Positions 25,409 through 35,125 of a DNA stretch of 64,000 nt are shown here, piece after piece. Made by a program: the position numbers and the translations under genes. Source of the stretch: Phormidesmis sp963789215 (lineage in GTDB: Bacteria; Cyanobacteriota; Cyanobacteriia; Phormidesmidales; Phormidesmidaceae); NCBI GenBank assembly GCA_963789215.1, contig CAWBJY010000011.1, positions 248,001-312,000 on the forward strand, in the 5' to 3' direction. The notes beneath the pieces were generated by a model. The model made no database searches and was not told the DNA's origin. It saw nothing but the letters and a program-made list of their open reading frames with translations. Every line of letters begins with the position of its first letter. Position 1 is the stretch's first letter.

Positions 25409-27316
25409 ATGTCCGTAAGGTCTTTGTTTCTCTGGCGTTCTACAAAGCAGCAGCGTTTAATATTTGGATCGCTGTTGGGTTTGGCGCTAGCGATTGGCGT
25501 TGCGATCGCGCTTCAATCTGAGGAAAGTGCGATCGCGAGCGCTTTATCCTGGCAGGCATGGCTGGCGATCGCCGTTACCGTTGCCGCTTTTCTCGGCAAC
25601 GCCTTCACCACGCTCCCCGCAGATATTGTCTTTTTAGGCGCAGCGGCCATCCTTTTTCTCAGCGGCGTGCTAGACGAAGAAGCAGCCCTCTCAGGCTTTA
25701 GCAACTCCGGCATGATCACCGTCGGCGTTCTTTACATCGTCGTTGCCGGACTCCAGCAAACCGGCGCACTGCAGTGGGTTTCTCAGCAGGTTTTAGGCAT
25801 GCCCAAAACGCAGAGCCGAGCCTTGGTTCGCCTCATGCTGCCGGTGATGGGCGCTAGCGCTTTCCTCAACAACACGCCCGTTGTCGCTATGTTCATTCCC
25901 GTTGTCAACGACTGGTGCCGCAAGCTGCGCTTTAGTCCTTCTAAGCTGATGATTCCGCTGAGCTATGCCGCTATCTTTGGCGGGTTGTTCTCTCTTATTG
26001 GCACCAGCACAAACCTAGTTGTGAACGGCTTACTGGTTGACGCCGAGGGCCAGGGCCTAAAATTCTTCGATATTGCGGGCGTCGGATTGCCTTGCGGTAT
26101 TGCTGGATTTCTGTTCTTGTTCTTCACTCAAAAGTGGCTATTGCCCGATCGCCAGGCCGCTATTAGTGGCACCGACGAGCTGCGTCAGTATACGGTAGAT
26201 ATGGCTATTGATTTGGAGAGTCCGTTAGTCGGTAAAACCGTAGAGCAAGCGGGACTGCGGCACCTGCCCAATTTGTACTTAGCCGCGATCAATCGCGATA
26301 CGCAAACTATCTCAGCCGTCGGCCCTCAGACTCAGCTGCAAGGCAACGATCATCTGCGGTTCGTGGGCGTGGTCGATTCTATCTTAGACTTGCAGCGCAT
26401 TAAAGGATTGCGGCCTGCTACGGATGAAGTTTTTAAGCTAGAAGGGGCACGTAAAGAACGCGGCTTGATCGAAGCGGTTGTTTCAAACACCTGTCCGATT
26501 GTGGGACAAACGATTAGAGAAAGTCGATTTCGGACTTTGTACAATGCGGTGGTGGTCGCCGCCGCTCGAAACGGCTCTCGCCTAACCGGAAAAATTGGTG
26601 ATATTCGGCTTCAACCCGGCGATACGCTGCTGCTTGAAGCTTCCTCCGATTTTATTAACAAGCGACGAATTTCTCGCGACTTTTATTTGGTGAGCAGCCT
26701 GCCAAATTCTGAGCCGATTCGTCACGAGCGATCGCCGATTGCATTCATTCTCACCATTATCATGGTTACTCTCGCCGCATTTGGCTGGCTGACGATGCTT
26801 CAAGCTGCTGTGCTCGCCGCTGTTGGCATGATTCTTTTCGGCTGCTGCTCGCCTAACCAAGCGATTAGAAGCATCGACTGGTCTGTATTGCTGGTGATTG
26901 CAGCGGCGCTAGCGCTTGGTCAGGCGTTAGATTCTACCGGGGCCGCAGAGGCGATCGCCACTCGAGTCGTCGCACTTGCCGGTAATAATCCGCTGTGGGT
27001 GCTGGCCGCTATCTATACCGTCACGACTGTACTTACCGAAATTATTACCAACAACGCTGCCGCTGCTTTGGTCTTCCCGATTGCCCTCTCGCTGGCTAAT
27101 CAGCTAGGCGTCAGCTCGCTGCCTTTTGTGATTGCAATTATGGTGGCAGCCTCTGCTAGCTTCGCGACGCCCATCGGTTACCAAACTAACCTGATGGTTT
27201 GCGGGCCGGGCGGCTACAAGTTCTCGGACTTTGCCCGGATTGGGATTCCGCTGAACATTCTGTACGGGGTGATGACGATTGCGATCGCGCCTCTGCTATA
27301 TCCGTTTACCAACTAG
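25409..27316 (+). CDS. SLC13-family permease with RCK_C domains
   Basis: A 635-residue ion/anion transporter of the divalent-anion:sodium symporter (SLC13/ArsB-like) type. N- and C-terminal membrane halves (about residues 15-235 and 445-630) contain the paired family motifs NNTPVVAMFIPVV and TNNAAAALVFPIAL. Between them lie two TrkA-C-type regulatory domains (about 240-325 and 345-430). Cyanobacterial relatives carry sulfate or other anions; the substrate here is not certain. The start ATG follows CAGGA. Confidence 0.88.
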   Translation: MSVRSLFLWRSTKQQRLIFGSLLGLALAIGVAIALQSEESAIASALSWQAWLAIAVTVAAFLGNAFTTLPADIVFLGAAAILFLSGVLDEEAALSGFSNSGMITVGVLYIVVAGLQQTGALQWVSQQVLGMPKTQSRALVRLMLPVMGASAFLNNTPVVAMFIPVVNDWCRKLRFSPSKLMIPLSYAAIFGGLFSLIGTSTNLVVNGLLVDAEGQGLKFFDIAGVGLPCGIAGFLFLFFTQKWLLPDRQAAISGTDELRQYTVDMAIDLESPLVGKTVEQAGLRHLPNLYLAAINRDTQTISAVGPQTQLQGNDHLRFVGVVDSILDLQRIKGLRPATDEVFKLEGARKERGLIEAVVSNTCPIVGQTIRESRFRTLYNAVVVAAARNGSRLTGKIGDIRLQPGDTLLLEASSDFINKRRISRDFYLVSSLPNSEPIRHERSPIAFILTIIMVTLAAFGWLTMLQAAVLAAVGMILFGCCSPNQAIRSIDWSVLLVIAAALALGQALDSTGAAEAIATRVVALAGNNPLWVLAAIYTVTTVLTEIITNNAAAALVFPIALSLANQLGVSSLPFVIAIMVAASASFATPIGYQTNLMVCGPGGYKFSDFARIGIPLNILYGVMTIAIAPLLYPFTN

Positions 27317-27804
27317 CGATAGTTGTTGAACTGCAGCGCCATTGGCCAGTCTTCACTTTTAATGAGGGCGATCGCCTCCTGCAAATCGTCCTTGTCTTTG
27401 GCCGAAATCCGCACCGAATCGCCCTGAATCGACGACTGCACCTTCTTCAAGTTGTCTTTAATCAGCTTAGAGATCTTTTTAGCATCTTCTTTGTCGATGC
27501 CCTTTTTCAGCTTCACTTCCTGACGTATCCGGCTACCGCTCGCCGCATCAATCTCGCCAAAGTCAAAAATCTTCATCGACAAATTGCGCTTAGCAGCTTT
27601 AGTCTGCATCAGCACATGCACTGCTCGCAGCGTCATATCGCTATCGGTTTCGATGTTAATGCTGTCTTCTTTTAAATCTATCTCTGTTTTGGTGTCTTTC
27701 AGGTCGTAGCGACTCTTCACCTCGCGGCGAGCCTGATCGAGCGCATTCACCAGTTCTTGGCGGTCAAAATCGCTCACGACATCGAAGGAGTATGTAGAAG
27801 CCAT
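27313..27804 (-). CDS. YajQ-family nucleotide-binding protein
   Basis: A 163-residue UPF0234/YajQ protein with the family start SFDVVSDFDRQELVNALDQARRE and end EDWPMALQFNNYR. Relatives bind nucleotides, and one Xanthomonas member binds cyclic di-GMP. The length matches the family exactly. It ends overlapping the tail of the SLC13 gene by 4 bases, convergently. A GGDEF protein elsewhere in the window (55238-57007) could supply cyclic di-GMP, but no direct link is visible. Confidence 0.93.
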   Translation of the reverse strand: MASTYSFDVVSDFDRQELVNALDQARREVKSRYDLKDTKTEIDLKEDSINIETDSDMTLRAVHVLMQTKAAKRNLSMKIFDFGEIDAASGSRIRQEVKLKKGIDKEDAKKISKLIKDNLKKVQSSIQGDSVRISAKDKDDLQEAIALIKSEDWPMALQFNNYR

Positions 27805-27902
27805 ATATTACAGGGCCATTCTAAACGGCCAGTATTCGCCAAACGGTTCTGATGATAGCGAGATCTCGTCTAAATCGCTATCGACTGTATCTATTCATTA
27901 AC

Positions 27903-28346
27903 CTATCCCACCGCTGCTTTACAGCTATTGAAGAATAGAGAAAAAATGCTGCTCATGCTGATGGCCCAAGAGAGCGATCGCAAAATTGGCACGTTCAAAA
28001 TATAGAACAAAGAATAAGTGACTCTGCTAATTAAATACATCACCGCAGAAGTCAACACCAGCTCGGCGGGCAGTCCTACGAAAAAAGCCATCAGCGCCGC
28101 AGGGGCATACAGCGAAAACGACTCAAAAGAGTTTTGGTGCGCCCAAGTTGCTCGCTGGGCATAGTCTGGCAGCTTATCGAACAAAGCGCGAGGTGCGCTC
28201 ATATCGTAGCCGGCCTGAAATCGACCCAAACCAACGGCTAGGTAGGGAAGGTAGATGAGGACAGCGGCGATCGCCACGCTAGAGAGCAGCACATTGGCCG
28301 TAGAAACATACGGCAGCGCATAGATAGATTCAAAGATTTCAGTCAA
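27903..28346 (-). CDS. MAPEG-family membrane protein
   Basis: A 147-residue integral membrane protein with four hydrophobic segments and the MAPEG pattern RATWAHQNSFESFSLYAPA (about residues 65-83). Eukaryotic relatives are microsomal glutathione S-transferases and eicosanoid enzymes; the bacterial role is undefined. It is just upstream (26 bases to the right) of a DprA-like gene on the same strand. Confidence 0.88.
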   Translation of the reverse strand: MTEIFESIYALPYVSTANVLLSSVAIAAVLIYLPYLAVGLGRFQAGYDMSAPRALFDKLPDYAQRATWAHQNSFESFSLYAPAALMAFFVGLPAELVLTSAVMYLISRVTYSLFYILNVPILRSLSWAISMSSIFSLFFNSCKAAVG

Positions 28347-28367
28347 GGATTTAGGCAGTCGAAACGA

Positions 28368-28883
28368 CTAGTCAAAGTAGAATAGCGTTACGATCTTACG
28401 CTGATCTTCCGCATCCTGACAGGTTTGTAGAAGCGTTTTACTATCGTGAAAGGCAAAGCAGATTAGCTGCTGGCAGCGAGAAATGATCTCTGCGTTGCAC
28501 ATTGCACTGGCATCCGCTAGTGGCAGCGTATCGTTTTGCGAGCTTTCTACCAGATTCGTCACTTCTTCTAGCTGCTCTCGGCTTTCTCTCGGCTGACGGT
28601 CTAAGCTCTGTGGCAAAATCACCGTCAGTAGATTCGGATCGGCCTTCATCGCGCCTCGAATCGCCGCCGAGTTTGTACCCGCCGCCCCCGAGGTAATCAC
28701 CCGGTTGCCACCCAATACTAGTGCGTAGCTCATTAGCTCAATTAGCCGCTGATGCGTAATCGGAACATGGCGCGATCCTAAAATCGCAATGCGCTTTGAG
28801 CCAGACTGCTGGATCGTTGCCAGCTCTTGCAAAAAGTCGTCTACCTTAACGGCATCAAACGGATTTTCGACGGACTGACTCAA
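28368..28883 (-). CDS. DprA/Smf-like Rossmann-fold protein
   Basis: A 171-residue protein with a Rossmann core similar to the DprA/LOG group: IAILGSRHVP near residue 32 and GNRVITSGAAGTNSAAIRGAM near 78. It is much shorter than full DprA (about 370 residues) and lacks the C-terminal winged helix, so a direct role in transformation cannot be assumed. It precedes the MAPEG gene on the same strand with a 21-base gap. Confidence 0.7.
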   Translation of the reverse strand: MSQSVENPFDAVKVDDFLQELATIQQSGSKRIAILGSRHVPITHQRLIELMSYALVLGGNRVITSGAAGTNSAAIRGAMKADPNLLTVILPQSLDRQPRESREQLEEVTNLVESSQNDTLPLADASAMCNAEIISRCQQLICFAFHDSKTLLQTCQDAEDQRKIVTLFYFD

Positions 28884-29064
28884 CGGCTACCTTGGGGGGT
28901 TAAAGGATACAAAGTAAGTGCAATTCTACCAAACCCTTGAAAATTCTCACAGAATTATTACAGTCGAATGCGCGTTCGAGCGGTAAAGGCTGCCTGTTCG
29001 TATCCTAGCGTCGGCGAGTAGGCAAATAGCTGGTAGAAGATAGCGACCGCCGCGCTTGATCGCG

Positions 29065-30174
29065 CTAGGCGGGAACGGCTGGGCTGATGCCGAGGCTATC
29101 CATAAGCCTTGCGGTGTCGAAGTGCTGAGCCATCAGATGGCCGATACACTCTACCTTAATGGGTTCGTGGAGTCGCACTTGGTCGAAGGCTTTCTCGATG
29201 ATTTCGACCGTTGTTAGCGTGTCTAAATCTACGGATAGGATCGGGACTTCTAAATCGCGCGCGCGATCGAGCAGGTCGCTGCGCGGTGAAAGCCGACCGG
29301 TGAGTACTAGGCACTGAGTAGAGCTTTCTAGAGCGGCCATTTGAATGTCGAAGCGATCGCCCCCCGTCACGACCACCATATTGTGCGCCTGGTTGAAGTA
29401 GCGCAGCGCCGAGTTCGCATTCATTGCTCCAATAGAAATTTCTTCCACCATCATCTGGTCTATGCGCTCGGGTTTGTTTAGCACGTCAGCGTTGAGATGA
29501 TGCACTAATGCCTCTACGCTGACGCTGCGCATGATGGGCGTTCTAGGTAAGATGCCGAAAACGCGAATGCTGTGGCGCTCTAGACAGTCGCGAACTTCGT
29601 TTTGGGCCGTTTCTAGCAGGTCTTCGGGGACATCGTTAATCACGACGCCGAGCAAGCGATCGCCCAATTTTTCGTGAGCCGCTAGCAGCTTGTCTACAAT
29701 GAGCGCCGAATGGTAGCGAGCAACTAGAACCACTGCCGCATCGCTAGCGGCTGCTATATCGGGCAAAGAAAGTCCAAATAGCGACCCTTCTTCGAGGTTC
29801 CCAGGGCCTTCAATCAACAGAATATCTTCGTCCTGGCTCGCGAGTGAAGTCTCTATCTTTTGCAGATAGTCTTGCTTTTCGACTGAGAGCTGCCGCTTAA
29901 TAGTCGCTTCGTCTAGCGTAAACAGAGTCGGTCGAAGACGATTGTCTTTAAGTCCTAGCGTCTGACCGATGAAGCGGACATCTTCATCAACGCCGTCATC
30001 GGTTTCACTAGGGCAGGTGCCAATCGGTTTGGCGTAGGCTACGTCTAGTCCTTTCTCTCGCAGCTGTAAGGCTAGTCCCAAAACAGTGGCAGACTTGCCG
30101 CTAAAGGCTTCTATCGATCCGATAAGTAGATGTTTGGAAGCGCGAGCAGATGTTTGGCTAGATAGTTGGGGCAC
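29065..30174 (-). CDS. phosphotransacetylase-like protein with BioD-like and DRTGG domains
   Basis: The protein has an N-terminal P-loop domain (LLIGSIEAFSGKSATVLGL) of the BioD/Pta-N type and a middle-to-C-terminal DRTGG-like domain; it lacks the acetyl-transferring Pta catalytic domain. The open frame extends to 30243, but GTG at 30174 has a strong ribosome site (AAAGGAG, 30181-30189) at the right distance and gives the usual short N-terminus; I choose it (369 residues). The function of this cyanobacterial family is not established; a regulatory role is possible. Confidence 0.82.
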   Translation of the reverse strand: MPQLSSQTSARASKHLLIGSIEAFSGKSATVLGLALQLREKGLDVAYAKPIGTCPSETDDGVDEDVRFIGQTLGLKDNRLRPTLFTLDEATIKRQLSVEKQDYLQKIETSLASQDEDILLIEGPGNLEEGSLFGLSLPDIAAASDAAVVLVARYHSALIVDKLLAAHEKLGDRLLGVVINDVPEDLLETAQNEVRDCLERHSIRVFGILPRTPIMRSVSVEALVHHLNADVLNKPERIDQMMVEEISIGAMNANSALRYFNQAHNMVVVTGGDRFDIQMAALESSTQCLVLTGRLSPRSDLLDRARDLEVPILSVDLDTLTTVEIIEKAFDQVRLHEPIKVECIGHLMAQHFDTARLMDSLGISPAVPA

Positions 30175-30259
30175 GCCCTCACTCCTTTCAACGATAGCGT
30201 TAGTCACTGGTATGAGCTGCCTTTTACTCAAAGCGAGCCACACTCAAATTAGTCGTTCT

Positions 30260-30309
30260 TAAATTAAAAGAGCCAGCCTGAGTCCCCTTTCGGATCTGGC
30301 CAGCTCTTT
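30260..30309 (-). terminator. terminator after the EbsA-like gene
   Basis: AAAGAGC (30303-30309 on the minus strand) pairs with GCTCTTT (30267-30273), with further partial pairing inside, followed by TTTTAATTT. It is placed downstream of the gene at 30406-30780. Confidence 0.6.
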
Positions 30310-30405
30310 CTAGGTAATCATAAGTTATTTCAGAGGTTTGAAACAACGGATATGGTCATCAAATAGCGATTAAATTGTGAGTAAGCTGCGAGCGAAATTT
30401 GCCCG

Positions 30406-30780
30406 CTATCCGTCTATTCTGAGCAGCTTGCGGTAAAAGCTCTGGTCAAAATCTGGCTCTTTGTTCTGGTTCATTGCCACGACTACGCCGATTAAAAAGT
30501 CTACAAATTCGAACGTTGCCATCGTGATTTCGTAGGTAAGTTCGGCGTCGCCATCGAACTGCATTCGGCAGCGGGTAAGGTCGGCGGGCAGCATGGAAAC
30601 GTTCCAGGTGGCTAAAAAAGGAATGCTGTCGCAGCCTTCTATTTTGCGCTCGCCTTCGATGTTGGCCTGTTTGTAAAGGCCGATGGCGTAGGGCAGAGCG
30701 TTGCGCTTTTTGCCTTGGTAGTAAGGCATGTAAACGCTAGCTTCTGGCTTGGTGGCAGGCTTAATAGATTGAAGAGACAT
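30406..30780 (-). CDS. EbsA-like protein
   Basis: The open frame runs to 30906, but the conserved part starts at the internal ATG at 30780 (MSLQSIKPATKPEASVYMPYYQGKKR), giving 124 residues. The sequence resembles the cyanobacterial EbsA family, a component linked to the type IV pilus/secretion complex and biofilm self-suppression in Synechococcus elongatus. I make this match from memory of the YYQGKKR...LPYAI and GDAELTYE patterns. It is divergent from the glycosyltransferase gene. Confidence 0.55.
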   Translation of the reverse strand: MSLQSIKPATKPEASVYMPYYQGKKRNALPYAIGLYKQANIEGERKIEGCDSIPFLATWNVSMLPADLTRCRMQFDGDAELTYEITMATFEFVDFLIGVVVAMNQNKEPDFDQSFYRKLLRIDG

Positions 30781-30991
30781 GGCTGCGGTGGATTTTCCTT
30801 GAGTTATGCGATCGCTGATGGGGCTAAATGCCGGTAAATGTTGACTGAATAGATGACTAATAAATGTTGACATCAGGATTCCCGAATTGCCGCAGAAGCG
30901 ACCCATGCCGGAAGGATGTAGCCGAGAGGAATTGAGAGGGAATATGGTTAAATTGATAAATCTTTGTTAGGGGATCTAAACAAAACAACGT

Positions 30992-32383
30992 ATGGCAGAT
31001 TTTGCTGAACCCACAGACCGTACCGATCTCGAATTTTCCGGAGAGTTGGGAGGGGGGTTTGATCCAGATGAGTTGTTCAAAGGCTATGACGGACGGCGGT
31101 TAAAGGCCGCGATCGCACTCTCTAGTCTTTGGCTGTTAACCGTTGTTTTGCATCTGGTGAGTTGGGGCCATAACTTTGTTTTGGTGGTGGCAGGGCTGAT
31201 GGGAATTCACGCGCTGCGAGTGATTTTCTCTAGTCCTCTACCTGCCCCTGCTCAGCTACCGTCTGTTCGGTCAAAGAATCCCGTTTCTCCAGATTCGTAC
31301 GAGCACTGGCCTTACATTTCGCTGCTAGTTGCCGCTAAAAACGAAGAAACCGTGATTGGCGATTTGGTGGAGTCGCTGCTGCACATTGACTATCCGGCTT
31401 CGCGCTACGACCTGTGGATGATTGACGATAACAGTAGCGATCGCACCGCTCAGATTTTAGATGATTTAGCTCAGCAGTATCCGGCGCTCAGCGTTGTCCA
31501 CCGGGGGGCGGATGCTAAAGGCGGCAAGTCTGGCGCGTTGAACCTAGTATGGCCCCAGACTCAGGGCGACATTTTGGCCGTGTTTGACGCCGATGCGCAG
31601 GTGCCGAGTAATCTGCTGCGACAGGTTGCGCCGATGTTTGAAGAGGCTAAAACGGGAGCGGTACAGGTGCGTAAGGCGATTGAGAATGCCAGCACAAATT
31701 TTTGGACGAGGGGGCAGAAGGCAGAAATGGCGCTCGATAGCTATATGCAGGAGCGGCGAATTGCCATTGGGGGCATTGGCGAGCTGCGGGGCAACGGTCA
31801 ATTTGTGCGGCGTGGCGCGATCGCGCAGTGCGGCGGCTGGAATGAAGAGACGATTACAGACGATTTGGATTTGACCATTCAGCTACATTTGCGGCAGTGG
31901 AATATTGGCCTACTATTTGCGCCTGCGGTAGGAGAAGAAGGGGTGACCAGCGCACTAGCTCTGTGGCATCAGCGCAACCGCTGGGCAGAAGGCGGCTTCC
32001 AGCGCTATTTGGACTATTGGCGGCAGCTGGTGAAAAACCGACTGGGCTGGCGGAAAAGTATCGACATGGCCAGCTACTGGATTATTCAGTACATGATGCC
32101 AGCGGTGGTAGTGCCCGATTTGGCGATCGCCCTAGTTCGCCGACAGACGCCCGTTTTTGGCCCCATTGTGATGCTCTCAGTCGGAATATCTTTTGTGGGA
32201 ATGTTCAAAACGCTGCGCCGAGCTGAAAAGACTTCTGTCTGGAGCGCGGTGGTGCAAACGGTGCGCGGCAATTTGTATATGCTGCACTGGATTGTGGTGA
32301 TTGCGACGATGGCAATGCGAATTTCTGTACGCCCGAAAAAGCTGACCTGGGTGAAGACCGTTCACGGCATATCGGCTGGGTAA
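30992..32383 (+). CDS. GT2 glycosyltransferase, probable monoglucosyldiacylglycerol synthase
   Basis: A 463-residue processive-type GT2 enzyme. Two N-terminal membrane segments (about 38-58 and 62-80) precede the catalytic domain, with Asp145-Asp146 (MIDDNSSD), DAD at 199-201, TDDLD at 289-293 and QRNRW at 327-331; further membrane helices follow. The layout and motifs match cyanobacterial enzymes such as Synechocystis Sll1377, which makes monoglucosyldiacylglycerol, the precursor of galactolipids in thylakoids. Other GT2 roles (polysaccharide) cannot be excluded. Its end overlaps the next minus-strand gene by 22 bases. Confidence 0.75.
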   Translation: MADFAEPTDRTDLEFSGELGGGFDPDELFKGYDGRRLKAAIALSSLWLLTVVLHLVSWGHNFVLVVAGLMGIHALRVIFSSPLPAPAQLPSVRSKNPVSPDSYEHWPYISLLVAAKNEETVIGDLVESLLHIDYPASRYDLWMIDDNSSDRTAQILDDLAQQYPALSVVHRGADAKGGKSGALNLVWPQTQGDILAVFDADAQVPSNLLRQVAPMFEEAKTGAVQVRKAIENASTNFWTRGQKAEMALDSYMQERRIAIGGIGELRGNGQFVRRGAIAQCGGWNEETITDDLDLTIQLHLRQWNIGLLFAPAVGEEGVTSALALWHQRNRWAEGGFQRYLDYWRQLVKNRLGWRKSIDMASYWIIQYMMPAVVVPDLAIALVRRQTPVFGPIVMLSVGISFVGMFKTLRRAEKTSVWSAVVQTVRGNLYMLHWIVVIATMAMRISVRPKKLTWVKTVHGISAG

Positions 32384-33195
32384 ACCGGCTGGGTGCGGCC
32401 TCTGCTATGGGCAACGATGCGGACAATAACAACCGTAAGGCCGACGGCTAAACCAATGCCTAGAAAAGCTAATGCGGGGACGGCGGCATGACGAACGGCG
32501 ATCGCAATTAAGGCCCAAACGGTGACCGCTGGATACGAAGCATCTCTTTGGCGAAAAGCCACCATCGCCGAAAGGGCCGCGCAAATCGTAACCATGACCA
32601 CCGTTAGCGCTGCTGGGCCAGTAGATACCGTAGACCAGTACTCCGGTAAATTAATCATCAGCACCGATGCGATGTTGACAACCGCAGCTACGGTAATCCA
32701 GCTAAAGTAAATGCTGATAGGCGCTTGTAAGAACCAGCGAACCTTGCGCGTAGGCTTGACCGAGCGCGTTTGCAAGTAAGCAAACATCAGGCAGCCGAAA
32801 ATCCCGACCATCAAGGCGACGCTGATCCAGAAGTAGGATGTGAGAAAGGCGTAGACCCAGAGTATTTGCAGAACAGATGCGCCGATGACTCCCCAGGCCG
32901 CTTTTGCAATGGGTTGGCTATAGCGCTGCTGTGGCAAGGCCTGATAGATCGCAAAGACAATGAGCCCTATGTAGATCAAGCCCCAAATGTAGGGAAAGGC
33001 ATAGCCAGCAGGCGTGATTAGAACATTGCCAAACGTGGTGTCGGAGACTTCGCCGATGTTTCTTCCCTCGGGTGGAAAGATCATAGACAGGATGTTAACG
33101 GTAATGGACGTGAGCACAGCCGCTACTGTGAGCCACTGCCGCCCGATATGTTTCCCTGGCGTCTGTGTACCTGGCTGGGTCGTCTGCTTTTTCAT
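32362..33195 (-). CDS. TspO/tryptophan-rich sensory-like membrane protein
   Basis: A 277-residue membrane protein with about eight hydrophobic segments. The region FPYIWGLIYIGLIVFAIYQ and the following helices resemble TspO/MBR-type proteins but in a longer form. The last seven residues overlap the glycosyltransferase stop convergently. The ligand and role are unknown. Confidence 0.65.
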   Translation of the reverse strand: MKKQTTQPGTQTPGKHIGRQWLTVAAVLTSITVNILSMIFPPEGRNIGEVSDTTFGNVLITPAGYAFPYIWGLIYIGLIVFAIYQALPQQRYSQPIAKAAWGVIGASVLQILWVYAFLTSYFWISVALMVGIFGCLMFAYLQTRSVKPTRKVRWFLQAPISIYFSWITVAAVVNIASVLMINLPEYWSTVSTGPAALTVVMVTICAALSAMVAFRQRDASYPAVTVWALIAIAVRHAAVPALAFLGIGLAVGLTVVIVRIVAHSRGRTQPVYPADMP

Positions 33196-33309
33196 CGCTT
33201 TGTTATCGCTCTGCTGTCCTTTCTTCTACCGACCCTTTTAGGGCTTTGCGCTTAGCGTTCTCATTATGACAAAGTGCGAGTCCAAAGCCCGACTGACTTC
33301 AGATAGAAG

Positions 33310-34545
33310 TCAGGCATTCTCTTGAGTAGAGAGATCGGCGGTTTTTACCGAAAAGAGCTGAGTGCGATCGCCCCGTTTGAGCGTGACTTCTAACGCTTCT
33401 CCAATGCTTACTTTGTCTATTCGGCTCTGAAGCTGATCGGCTCTAGTTACAGACTTTCCAGAAATTTTGACAATGACATCCCCTCGACGCAGCCCGGCAG
33501 CGGCGGCTGGTGTATTAGGGAGTACTCGAACTACCAAAACCCCTTCGGTTTCGGGCAGCTGGATGGCGCTGTTGGGGTCTTCGTTATTGATTCTGGCCAT
33601 GTCTGGGGTGAGCGTGGCAATTTGTACTCCCAAATAAGGATGGGCGATACGCTCGCCTCTCGCCAGATTCGCCTGAATCGCTTTAGCCTTGTTGATCGGG
33701 ATCGCAAACCCAATGCCCATCGCGTCGGCGCGAATGGCCGTATTAATGCCGATGACCTGACCTCTCGAGTTGAGCAAAGGCCCGCCCGAGTTGCCCGGAT
33801 TAATCGCGGCGTCGGTCTGGATAAAATCGATGCGTTTATCTGGGATGCCGACAGCGGCGCTAGAGCGCTTGAGCGTGCTGACGATGCCGAGGGTAACCGT
33901 ATTATCTAGGCCAAGGGGGTTGCCAACTGCGATCGCCCAATCGCCTACTGACACATCGTCCGAATCGCCCAGCTGAGAAATTGGCAGCGCCTCGCCCTGC
34001 GCGTCAATATGAACCACCGCCAAATCGGTAATATCATCAACGCCCTCAACTACCCCCTCAAACGAGCGGCCATCTTTGAGCGTTACCGTGACGGTGTCAG
34101 TGCCATTAACAACGTGAGCATTGGTTAAAATGTCGCCGCCCTCGCTGATGATAAACCCAGACCCCTGTCCTTTTAATCGCTCCTCTTGTGGGATGTTTTG
34201 AAAGTTCGGCCCGCCAATTCTGCCTCGAAAGAAAGGGTCTTCGTAGAACAGATCGGGTACGTTGCGCGTAACGGTGCGCTCGGTGTCGATTCGGACTACC
34301 GCGCCGCCTACCGTACGAACGGCCTCAGCGACAAAGCTTTCTGTTGAGAGGGCGCTGACCGCTGGCGACTGTTTGAGAACCGAATTGGAAACCGAACGTT
34401 CGGTAGAATCGGGTAACTGAGCCGGTGAGTCTTGAGCGCTCGCGGGCAGCATCCATAGGCTGTTGGTAAGCAGCAGTGCGATCGCCGTAGAAGTTATCCA
34501 TCGCAGGCACAGACCGAGCGGAGGCAGGTTGTGAATGATGTTCAT
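33310..34545 (-). CDS. HtrA/Deg-family serine protease with PDZ domain
   Basis: A 411-residue trypsin-like protease of the HhoA/HhoB/HtrA group, exported by a signal peptide (about residues 15-37). The catalytic triad is His144 (TNAHVV), Asp174 (TDLAVV) and Ser253 (GNSGGPL). One PDZ domain follows (about 310-400, with GVLVVRVLPNTPAAAAGL). These proteases act in periplasmic and thylakoid-lumen protein quality control. The sequence is complete and appears active. Confidence 0.94.
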   Translation of the reverse strand: MNIIHNLPPLGLCLRWITSTAIALLLTNSLWMLPASAQDSPAQLPDSTERSVSNSVLKQSPAVSALSTESFVAEAVRTVGGAVVRIDTERTVTRNVPDLFYEDPFFRGRIGGPNFQNIPQEERLKGQGSGFIISEGGDILTNAHVVNGTDTVTVTLKDGRSFEGVVEGVDDITDLAVVHIDAQGEALPISQLGDSDDVSVGDWAIAVGNPLGLDNTVTLGIVSTLKRSSAAVGIPDKRIDFIQTDAAINPGNSGGPLLNSRGQVIGINTAIRADAMGIGFAIPINKAKAIQANLARGERIAHPYLGVQIATLTPDMARINNEDPNSAIQLPETEGVLVVRVLPNTPAAAAGLRRGDVIVKISGKSVTRADQLQSRIDKVSIGEALEVTLKRGDRTQLFSVKTADLSTQENA

Positions 34546-34699
34546 CTTGTCTTTCTCGTAGGTGACGGGCGAGTAGCACTAATCCTAAGCACTAATCCTA
34601 AGCACTGAGCCTATGGGCGCACCTGCTGGCGCTCATCTTACTAGGGTAAGTAGTTGCTGATTATTTTGCCAGCTAATTTTAGTAATGTGGAGTGTGGAT

Positions 34700-35095
34700 A
34701 TGCCACGCACAAAGGTTCGGCTTATGCGCAATGGTTTAGGCCGTGCTGCGAAGATGACGGGTTCTATTTTGGTCGCTGCGGCCCTAGCTGGATGCAGCAG
34801 TTTGCCGAGTTCGTACGAAGCTCGTTTGGCCGATTATCTCAGTGAGACGGGCGCAAAAATGTATGGCGCTTACTGGTGCCCGCACTGCGCTGTGCAAAAA
34901 GATTACTTTGGCGGTGCCGCTAGCCAAATTCCCTATGTAGAGTGCGATCTTGAAGGGTTTAACGCGCAAGTAGAGCTGTGTGATTCGGTGGGGATAGAGG
35001 CGTATCCGACCTGGATTATTGGAGGCGATCGCTATATGGGCGCACAGTCACTGAGCGAATTAGCCGCGCTCTCTGGATTTGAGCCACCAGAGTAA
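34700..35095 (+). CDS. thioredoxin-like lipoprotein with CPHC site
   Basis: The open frame begins at 34685; the ATG at 34700 has GGAG seven bases ahead and is preferred (131 residues). A basic start and hydrophobic segment lead to an LAGC lipobox (Cys32 from this start). The rest is a thioredoxin fold with YWCPHC and the cis-proline loop AYPTWII. The sequence resembles the thioredoxin-like domain fused to cyanobacterial VKOR (LTO1-type), here encoded alone. A role in disulfide formation at the membrane is inferred. Confidence 0.78.
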   Translation: MPRTKVRLMRNGLGRAAKMTGSILVAAALAGCSSLPSSYEARLADYLSETGAKMYGAYWCPHCAVQKDYFGGAASQIPYVECDLEGFNAQVELCDSVGIEAYPTWIIGGDRYMGAQSLSELAALSGFEPPE

Positions 35096-35125
35096 AAGGT
35101 ATCGTCAGTATTTTGCTAGGTGCTA

